Assembly (NCBI RefSeq): GCF_000003605.2
Contig: NW_003141318.1
Span: 311,798 to 331,906 of the forward strand
Length of the DNA: 20,109 nt
Direction of reading: 5' to 3'
DNA from: Saccoglossus kowalevskii
Taxonomy: Eukaryota; Hemichordata; Enteropneusta; Harrimaniidae
Made by a program: the position numbers and the translations under genes
Part shown: piece by piece, positions 1 to 10,941 of the stretch
How the letters are laid out: each line of letters opens with the position of its first letter
Position numbering within the stretch: position 1 is the stretch's first letter
The notes under the pieces: generated by a model
What the model saw: the letters and a program-made list of their open reading frames with translations, nothing else
Database searches by the model: none
What the model was told of the DNA's origin: nothing

Positions 1-448
1 TCCTAATTACAGCTTTTTTGAATTCATTTGCAGGTGAGATTGGTTTGTTTAACAGGCCATGAAAATAATTGTACCAACAGTCCGCTTTAATTTCATTGGT
101 TGGTCACATTTTTCTACTGATAACAATAAACGCTATCATGAATAAGTCATCTCGTAGTATGTTATTACGGCGATGACAACACATTAGACAGTTGACATTG
201 GGCGCTGTGGCAGCCGATATTCCATTGGGATTAATAGCGCCACAAGACTTGTTTCTCTGCTTCCGAATAGTGTTCATCTTGTTATTGTGCCCACTGATTG
301 CCTAATTAAAGTAATCACAATATTTGGGATAGTAGACGCGATGAAAGACAAGAATGGGGTCAAAAACAAGTCTGTCTCGCTATCAACGTGATATCGGCGC
401 CCATTTGCATCTCAGGAAAATCGTCAAACTTAGAATACAGCGACTCAC
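1..448 (-). other. Intron after exon 25, no recognisable exon
   Basis: I looked on the minus strand for the next DEG/ENaC segment (thumb cysteines, distal palm, TM2) and did not find it. No open frame here shows channel motifs, so the intron probably extends past the left edge. Confidence 0.55.
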
Positions 449-758
449 CTGTAATGACAAGCTTTCTGGTCGAAGGTGCACTGGAGGATAAAATCTTCAG
501 GCTGGTGACCAAGCTCTAAAGTCTCATTCTGCGACAACTTTATCAGTCCTTGTAAGTCGGAAAAATCAGGGGTGGAACTAAACGTCATAAATCCATACCA
601 GTCTGGTGGCACTTCGCTCTTTACTCGGTCGAATCCTGGATCGCGATAGTAGGAATTCTCGAATTGATATATCAGATTATAGAAATCGTCCGATAGTAGA
701 TCTTCAAATTGGCGGGACCAATTATCTGGTAATTCGCTGGTCCTCGTGACACCAATTA
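449..758 (-). CDS. Exon 25: DEG/ENaC finger region with the [11 protein letters not shown] motif
   Basis: This exon encodes residues 1326-1428. [30 protein letters not shown] and [13 protein letters not shown] are typical of the extracellular finger and adjacent palm of DEG/ENaC channels. The Cys of FILQC is normally disulfide-bonded within the channel ectodomain. The acceptor is TTGTCCTTAG, entering in phase 1. The donor is CAG|GTGAGT, leaving in phase 2, so this exon is not symmetric like those of the insert. The sequence complements exon 2 without overlap, as expected for two parts of one channel. Remaining channel exons lie left of the window. Confidence 0.93.
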
Positions 759-3700
759 CTAAGGACAACATATAACGAAATGATTTATAAATAGTCCGTT
801 ACGTCACAGGTCAAAGGTTACATGAAGGTATTATCATGAATACTCAACTATTTAATTCTACGAAGGCCGGGTTCACTGTATTATAGTATGTTACCGTGCA
901 CAACTTTGGGTTTTTGAATTGGTCTAGTTGCCAGCCTCCGTCAACATATTTGTATACTGCACAATGTAAGAATTAATTATGTGTATTAGGTTATGTAATA
1001 TATATAATTGTGTAACTTTCCGACCCAAGCGCTCATAATTTAATACGTTTTATACAAAGTAAATTTCAGTACCTTCAATTAGGATGAATAAATGTACAAC
1101 CTGATGCAATCATCTGATTGGCAAAAATTAAGTTAAATTGTATCATTATATAAATATTACCTTCATGACACTCAGTGATGTTACAGAAATCCCAGCCTCG
1201 TTTATCGGCGGAGTCATCTACGTGGTAACACCATGGTCTGACCATGGATGAACTTGTACTCGGGTTACGACAATACGTTGCTTCAAGTCCTGTATAAACG
1301 AACAACACACTGACTACAATGTATGTTCACTCTCCGATAGCCGGAATTTTGTTTTCTCTAATTTTTATTTCATTTTCTAAAATTTATTGGTAATGATGGA
1401 CCAAACAGACACAAGTTTACATTTCCTACAATCCATTTCATTTTTGTAAAAAAAAAGGAAAACAAATCACGTGCGTATAATTTTAAAATTGGATTCAGGC
1501 GTGTTAACAATATACAGTCATTCAGATACACAGGCTTGTCCATTTCAATCTATAGTTTATCGTTTCCAGTTCTTCTCCTTCATCATCATCCAATATTAGA
1601 ATAATGTTTAGTTATGCGGGTAAACGCTTAACCATACCTGCGCTAAGCATCTTGTGCGGGGTGAACTTGGACTTGGAGTATTTCCAGTCGATACATGGCA
1701 ATCCTGTTTGTGTAGTCTTAGCTAGTCCACGATAACTAACACCTCGTCCTCTATAACACCCGATACCAATGTCTATAATATGAAAAAAAAAATATGTTAC
1801 AGATATAATGCTATCATATAACATCCATGTCATTGGTCTAGTCTGATTGGTTCGCTAATGTCTTCTTTTTTTATTTTATTGAACTTGTAAATCCCTACTG
1901 TGGAATACGCATTCGCATATCGACTGTATGTGATACTGTTTTTATATTTCTATTGATATAATGTCCAAGTGTCACATGGACATTAATACGGAATACATCA
2001 GCCAAATCTACAAATAATACACAAACACGCTGACTTTGAACAAAAAACGTACTGCTGAAGTAACGAAGACAGAACAGAGCAATTCATTGAGTGTGGGGTA
2101 AAGGTTAGGCAAGGTGACGTTACCTTCTGCAATGCAGTCAACTTCGTCAGAACCATCAGGACAGTCAGTGCGGACATTACATCGATAATACGGGCTGATA
2201 CATGTACCGTCTTTACAGGTGAAGGCAAAAGAAGGACATCTACCTGAGGGTCAATTTACAGTTCTTATATTTTGTTCATTATGGAAACTCTATGTTTTAA
2301 AAAAGCGAAGTCTGCAAATGTTTGAATACTCCTTACGTCTAACATGTCGAATAACTAATTCAATAGTCTATGATATCAACTCATAGACATGTGTCTCGTA
2401 TTAACAACAGCAATATTTACTTTCGTAAATAAAATGAATAAATAAACAAATAAATAGCTCACCTTCCTCGTCAAGGTAATATTCACAGTTCTCTTCGTCA
2501 CTTCCGTCAACACAATGCTGTGATCGGTCACATCGGTTGAACTTGGAAATGCATTGCCCGTTACTGCACGTGAACTCGCTGTCTGAACACGTTTCAGCTG
2601 AAAATAACACATGAGAGAAGTTTTCATTATAATGATTGGCTGCAGCTGGTGAGTTCACTTTCATCAAAATAAAAGGAGCCGATATTGATTGCACATAAGA
2701 TGGATGTCCACCGTTTACAATAATATAGATACTTTTTTTCAATAGATGCACATAAAACAATACTTACATATACTGCAAGAATCCCGTGGGAGTCCTACAT
2801 CACAGAGTTGCCAATGCACCATGGGGTCGACTGTGTAACACCAGGGTGAATTCTGACCAAATGCTTGACCAGGATTTCTACAATGGTTATGATCGCCCAA
2901 TCCATGTCCTTTCACTTGGTCCGGTGAGTAATTATGTTCATGTGGGGTTTGTTCTGACCACGCTTGGCACGGGATCCCGTCAGTGGTCGTGTTTACTGTA
3001 CCACGGTAGTCGGCACCTATTGCATTCATATAACATTCCCCACCTAAACAATTAAACAGAGCAAACACTTTGTTTATTGTTCACTTGAAGCGAATAATAG
3101 CTAAATAAGTAAATAAAGACATAGCACGGAATGATACTGTATATAATTATACAATGTATATTCAAATACAATAAATACGTCACGATCCGATTGCGAAAAT
3201 AACGTGATTGATTTATGTTAAAGTCATGTGAAAATAACACGTGTCAATGAAGCGCAGTAAACAAGTTGCAAGAAAGCATTGACCACGGTGCATAGTCTCT
3301 GCTTGTATTTTGTGACTCTTTCTGGTTGTATTAATAAAATTCATGGTTACCACAGTCAGCCGTCGACCGATTTGCAATTTTATATTGATGCAATTGCACT
3401 CGATTGTTCAAAAACAGAAACCCATCACGTGATCCAGTCCCCAACTTTTATCAGATTCGAAATTAGAATATACGAACACGTGAAAACAACACGAGCTTTG
3501 AATTCATCATCTCGAAAGATACGCATTGTTACTAGCATCATAGTCACATTGGAATGATAATTTTCCATAACGGACATAGAGCTTGAATTGTATTGTATGT
3601 GTGGTTGTTACATCCTAATTATTTGGTGCGTTGTCCTCATACAGACTGAGTGTTACTTGTTGACTTACGGTAATCACACTCCCACTCGTCACTCCAATCG

Positions 3701-6700
3701 CCGCAATGATTTCGACCATCGCACATAAAACGTTTCTTGACACATCTCAAATTCAGGCACGTGAACTCTGTTCCATCTTCACATATGTTTTTGACTAAAA
3801 ATAAACCTAATTGTATGTTATTTACCCGGTATAATGAACGATTTTATCTAAAAACATAATCTTACAATACAATGTTAAAATGTTAATAATATGACTAACC
3901 ATCACCACAAGTCAGTTGCCTAGTCCCGGCATCGCAGTACTCCCAGCGTGAGTCGGGGTCGGTCGTGAAGCACCATACACTGGCCTCGTTGTCTGGATTT
4001 CTGCAGTAATTATGATCACCGATACCCGAATTACGGTATATATCAGGCGTTCTAGTGTGTTCGTGGGGATCTTGTGATGTCCATCGCTGACAGGTTTTGC
4101 CATTGATGGTTACATTAACCACGCCACGATAGTCATATGCATTGGCGAGCATATAACATTCACCGCCTGAAAACGACGATGTTACCGAAATTGAAAGAAA
4201 AAAACACAATAAGGCAATGAGATAATATATTATGCGATATCTGAGTTTTGTATAAGATCCAAATGACGTAATAAATATGCCATCATATCTCATAACTTTC
4301 GATCAAGTACTGTGTACAATAAAATACAACTGACGATGTTTACTTACGGTATTCACAGTTCCACTCATCTGACCAATCAGTGCAATCGTTTTTACGATCA
4401 CAGACGCTATCAATGGATATGCACATGCCGTTGAGGCATTCATGTTCTGTGTCCACCTCACAAGTTGCTGAAATGTGTATACTATTCGTTAATACATAGA
4501 GTAACCCCACAGCATTACTCTGGACAAATAGTTAATATAACATATATCTGATATCACAAATGTCACATTCTGTTCACCCTGTATATTGATTCAGCAGCTT
4601 TTAAACGCAAAATACTAACGCGGGAATCGTCATTCTTGGGCACGGAGTGTCGTGTCTCATTTGCATTAATGGTGCCTTACCGATATGCATATCTTTTATT
4701 ATGTAATTAAAACCCCTGCAATCTGATTGGTCCACACAAGATGAATTGACTTATGACATCATGACTGACTGTCACATACGCCAATATCTCAATATGTTGA
4801 TGGTTGTACACAATAATTCATTTAAAAAATATATTAATTCAGATATTTCGGGTATTTTCAGATGTTATAAAGTTGCATATATTTGTGACGTCAAATTCTA
4901 ACAATACCATCTTCTCCGTAATCAGAAATATGTTTTATCGGAACACCTCCATGCTGTATGACATTTACACCATATTTACGATTGCTAATCAAGTTCAATC
5001 TGACTACATTACAGCTTTTTTATACAGAGATTGAACGATCATTGTGCGAAAATTATTACACTGCCTAATTAAACACATCCGCCCTAATATATTGGATAAA
5101 CTATAATATAATGATATAAACTTTGTGACAACGTTGAAATAACATTGTGTATGTAATATTATATAAAGTTGTTGATTATACAGATTGTTTGTACTTGGAA
5201 GTTTTGTTCCTACTGAGGCGAGGCTGTCACACATCATAGCAGGGATAGTAATGAGCTTTCAATATTCATAGATTGTAATATTTCTAATATTATTATATGT
5301 GAGATAATTAATATTACACCTTTTAAATTACTGATTTTTGGTGATATGTTAAAGAATGTTACAATATTACAACTCACGGTGATCGCACCCCAATTCATCT
5401 GTACCGTCCACGCAATCCGCAAAATAATCGCACACCTTTGAAATGGGGATACAACTTGAATCGCCACACATAAATCCCCGGCATGTCACTGAAATTAAAG
5501 AGCGACACTAGTTTAAAAGAGTTCGCTTTGTGAGGCAGTGTAACGAACTATATAATGCCGTGTTTGTGCGATGTTTTCACTTACCACACTGTGTCCTCGT
5601 TTCATCCTGTCCTTTGTAACACTCCCTAAAACCGTCGCATACGTTCTCCTTGGGTATACACGTAATTCCCCTCGAACCCCCGTTGTCACACTTGAATTCA
5701 TCAGTTCGACAATCTGTTAATTAATTTTTAAAGTCATCTTATATTTTTCATTTGTATACACATATCAACTCGGCTTATTTATGTCATGGAGATCGAAATC
5801 TTGAGTTATTCATTAGAGAGGCGGCAATTACTTCACAAGCTTTGTCTCGTGTTCGATAACGCATTGTGGTTTCAGTTTCATGGTAGTTATTAACAAAATG
5901 ATAAGTCAATATTTGTATCATGAACTGTTTGAGCTACCGTAACATTACATATTTGTAATCATCATCTGCTATATGCAGTTGTCAAATAAGCGAAACAAGG
6001 TAACCAACCAACCAAGCAACGAACGAATGAATGAATTAATCTAATTATTAACACTAATTATTTCCTAATATAAAACACTTAATTAAATGTTCAGAAATTT
6101 ACGAGTTGTTACTCCATGGGGCTATGTTTGTTTATTGGTTTCGGTTATGACTCCCCTCGCTGTCAAGATGTTGCTTGAAATTTACGAATCTAATTACAAT
6201 ATTAACTATCGAGAGACCAATTATAATGTCATTAATTCTACTCCTATTGTCGTTCACTCATTATCTGTAGGAAATCGACTTTTGAAGCAGAGGACACATT
6301 GACCGTTACGGTCTGATTCGGAGTTATTAGGCAAGGGCACATGTGAAAATAATGTAATAATTCTTTACACAAATCTCCCGACGCTCAACTCGACTATGTG
6401 TTCGCCTTCATTTCTCTTTATACCATTGGTAACGGCGATTCCCATCTCCGTTACCATGAAAACTGTATCATGCCTAACTTTTAAATCTTAAGAAATATGC
6501 ACCAGTTGATTGCATTTGGCAGATATGGGGAGGGATGAAACCCAACACTTGTCTAACTGAGTAAGAAGGCACAACTTTTTTACATATCGATAGTAAAATA
6601 ACTTTTGTAGTGAGTAAACCTACCTTCTTCGCAGTATTTTTCATCACTCCCATCTGGACAATTACGTGTTCCGTCACAGACTAGCCAAGATTTGATGCAT

Positions 6701-9700
6701 TGCCAACCATGGTCGCAGGGGAAATCATCCTCAAGGCAAACAGCTATTGATTAAAAAGTAAAACAGTCGTTGCGTGATGAGATAATAAGCAAATACAAGA
6801 CCAAATACTACTGTAACACCAGTGTGTCTCTTAAAATAATGAGGCAAATAGCCGCAGTGGAATGACAGATGAGACAAAAGTTGTTTGTTGATTAAACATA
6901 ATATGTCAAATGATATACTATATACACGTGTGTACATTAAACTAATATACACCCACCTGTTTTACTTTGATAGTAGTTTGTTTTTTGGTAAACTCCAAGA
7001 CCTGTATCTGTTGTATCAGGGGTTTCTGTACTCATGTAGCAATTACCGGAAGGGAACGCAAAGTCGGCAGAGTGACAGACGAATGCAGCACCGTCGAGGC
7101 AATGACGTAGACATTGGTCTAAATAAACACCTCTGATAACCTCGTCGTTGTACGATGTTAAAGCTCTGCTCACAGTTTTGTGGAAATGGTCTCTTGGAAA
7201 TGCTGGGGAAGACATTGAGAACATTAAGTGAGCGGCATTATAAAAAGCAGCATACAAAACGATATACAATCTGAACTGGAAAACACATTTAGGAAAGTAA
7301 CAAAATAGAAAAGAACTAATATCAACACGTATACATGTTACCGTCGGTGGTCTAAAGGATTAATTTTGTTATAAGACCAAAACAGGTCAACAGTAGAATG
7401 TTCGTTTCCATGTGTGATGTTTATTTCCATATAGGAAATTTTGTATTGCACTAATTACACATTGTAATGGTTTTTTTCACTTGATTGAAATGTCAAATGT
7501 TTATTTTTTTTCCAAACTAACTACTGTAAAAATAACAATATTTATTGCAACGTGCATATAGATATCGACAAATGAACAACGAGTTTCATGAAATTCGCAT
7601 TTAGAGCTACATAAATAATACATTATTGTGGAAAAAAGCGACCTAGAACACTACACACACCTACCTATCTTTATTTCTGAATGGATATACTGCATGTCTG
7701 TTACTAAGACCACATTTGATGTTTTCATAGAGTATGTATTCAAGTGGCATGTCCCAGCCATAGAGAAATCAATGGATTCGCAATCAAGTTTGGTGTCTGC
7801 TAGACATAAATACAGACAGTCTTGCAATGTTTCGGCCACCAACGTTTTGTTATGAGCATACGAAGATGCAAAGCTTTCAAACTGTTCAAAGTGGTTGAAT
7901 GGAAATGTTTCTGTAGGTAAAAAATAATGTTATTGTTAGAGCTAAATTTTGTTCCATGGAAGTAGGTTTATATGTTCTGCAACCCACAGGTGTGTGGGTC
8001 ACCAGGGTGACATTTTGTTTTGAGTAAGACTTATATACCTACGATGAAAGCGACACTAGTAATTCATTACCTGCAATGACTTGGTAGTGGTTGAACTCTG
8101 GATGGTCGACCAACTCCGCCTCAGCAGTCCATGTGTTCTCGATGTTAATGTAGCACGTTTGGCGAGTCTTCCAATAATCAACAGAACGGCAGTGGAATAT
8201 TGTCAAACGTAAGCATGTCTCCATACACGACTCTGTGTCAATGTTCGATATCTTCACCTCGTTATACCCACCAAGAATATATCCCTCAGTTACGTTGAAT
8301 TTATTGAATGGGTAGTTGGCTGTTATTTGATATCAAAAGGGACAATTACTAAATGCACAGTAAATAAGAACATTCTATATATTCAAGACATTTCCGATTC
8401 GTTATTGTGACTTCATATCAGAATATGGTGTATATGAACTTTGCAAGAATTCCAGGTTCATTAGATGGTGATTTTCAGCAACATTTTATCAATAAAAAAA
8501 ATCAGTGAGATACAATATAACTCAAAAGTGGGATAAACGAGGTATTTGGACATTATTATTCGCTTGGTTCTCCGTTTCATCTACGCGTATCGCAGGTGTG
8601 CCTATAACTTACAGCCTATATATTAAGTGGTTTATAGTATTAGTATTAGTATAAAATAAAGAGGCATTACCTGTTCTGTATTCATAGTAACTTGTAAATG
8701 TGTCAGAAACTAGGCCGCCACTCATCGTTGTAGCACTATCTGACAGCAAATTACAAGTTCTGTTTGAGGTATTGTAATTTATAGATCGACATTTGAACAT
8801 GCTTTCGTCGATGCAGCTAACCATGCACTCTGCCTCAGTGGAATTAGTCACAGTTTGTACAGCTGTAGTTGGGAGGTAGTGGGACGCAGTTTTCAGAAAT
8901 TCGCTGTTTGGGAACGTGATTTCCATTTTACCTGGAAATTATACAATGAGTTGATGAACTATGTTGAATCATTGGATGTTGGCTGCCCACGTGACCTAGT
9001 CCAATGTATAACAAAAGACATCGATCTAGCTATCAAGTCATGGTATATAAGGGGAATGATCTAATGATAACGGCACGACTAGCTAGCCAATCTGTGATAA
9101 CAACAATAGTCACATGACACAGAAATCTGTGAATAGTTTATATTATCTCATTGCTCATATTGTGTCATTGTGCTTTACTTATATTTAAAACATAAATATA
9201 TTTAGTTTTTCACTGCGAGAGGGAGAGAATTAACATATTTTTCGAGTTATGAGCAATTGAACAAACTGCATAATACTAACAATTGTGTCCTGAATAAGCT
9301 TAACAAATAATTGGATTCTCAGCTGACACTAACGACTCAGAAGCCAGGACTACGCCTGCTTTACGACTTCACGGCTGAAAATAACTCCACTATCTAAACA
9401 ACACACTGAAACTTTCAGGTCAGCTACTTCTATGTTTGCAGCGGAGAATTATGACCAGTAACACCATGGGTTCTCTTTTGAATTCTATTTTGAAAACCAC
9501 AAGCAGTTTCAACACGACCGGTGTAAAACTTGTGTAAGTTTTCTTGGTACTAAGCAGCGCTAACAATTTCAGGCTTCTTCCTAAAGCAATGCTTTAACAA
9601 TCAAGTTTACCTCCAAAACAACAAATAGTTATTTGCTTACCAGATACGCTATCAATGCATCCAACGTTTTTATCCACGCATGAACCGTCCCCACAGCGTA

Positions 9701-10898
9701 CGAATGTTCCCGGACACGGCACTAGAACAACAAACATCGTGTACAATCGTGAGTTTTTCTTTGTGTTTTTTACTCAAACACAAGATTGTCAAATCATTCA
9801 TTGTGTAATGCAAATTGTTAGTGAGTAAACTGTTGAATTGATTACGTGTTCGTATATGTTGAATGCAAAAATCACTTACTGTATGTATTGCATGTTTTAG
9901 AATCTACGTTTTCACCACATCCCATATACGTACTGCACTCGTTCAGCTGACTAGAACATGTACCATCCGGACATCGAAACTTGCTGTTGTCGCATTCAGC
10001 TGAATAATGAATAAATCGTACACAAAATTAAGAACAACAAAAACATGTGTGTTTCTGACCATTATGTGCTTCATATTTAACAAGGTCCTAGCCTTTTTTT
10101 AGTTTTGTGTCAGAAGATGAAAAAATTTAAAGAAAGAAAGAATCAATCTTCATGAACAATTAAGCTAAAAGCACGTGTTTTTGTATAATTTTGAAATTAG
10201 AATAAGAAATGCGTGCATGGATTTTGAAATCATTGATATGCAGTTTGGTATGTAATGACAGGTCTCAGGACGGTTATACCTTCAACGTATTAAATATTTA
10301 TGTGTACATTTTAGCCAGAGCAATAAATTGATGCAAAATATAATAATTGTTTTCCATAGAATATGATGATTATAATTATTAGTTATTATAAACTAATAAT
10401 ACTGAGTCACAAAAAATGTGTCTGAAATATATTTCAAGATTAAGTAATTTAATAATCTTTAATTCTGCATGATAAATATTCTATTGCTTATCGAATCTTT
10501 AGATGTGCACATATGGCTTAACTATTCTATTAATTATATGTTAATTATATATTCGCACCAGTATAATCTGTAATATACAGTATAAATAAAATAAATCAAG
10601 GAATAGAAAGATTTTACCGTATGTACAATTCCACTCATCACTCCAGTCTCCGCAGTCGTTATTGAAATCACATGTTTTACTCTCCAGTACACATCTTTTA
10701 TTTTTACACGTGTATAATCCATAAACACATTCCTCTGCAATACAATTATATACAGTGATTCAAATATGAAATTGAATTTAACATAAGTAAATAACACGGG
10801 TCACGTAAGAATATTTAATTGGAGCAATCTCCAAAACTGTCGATCAATATTCACATAACTTGATATAGCTATACACTGCATGCACTTCAAGGATGAGT

Positions 10899-10941
<43 letters not shown>

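Noticed and set aside
445-448. Stop codon ending the finger-region frame
   Set aside because: It lies past a consensus CAG|GTGAGT donor, so it is intronic. The channel should continue left of the window.
1998-2228. 76-codon minus-strand open frame
   Set aside because: It is the wrong register across LDLa L14; the true frame gives six cysteines and PDGSDEVDC.
2786-3055. 89-codon plus-strand open frame
   Set aside because: It is the antisense shadow of kringle K2, whose minus-strand frame has all six kringle cysteines and good splice sites.
6087-6302. 71-codon plus-strand open frame in the intron between L8 and L9
   Set aside because: No recognisable motif, no splice or promoter context, and length within chance for this composition.
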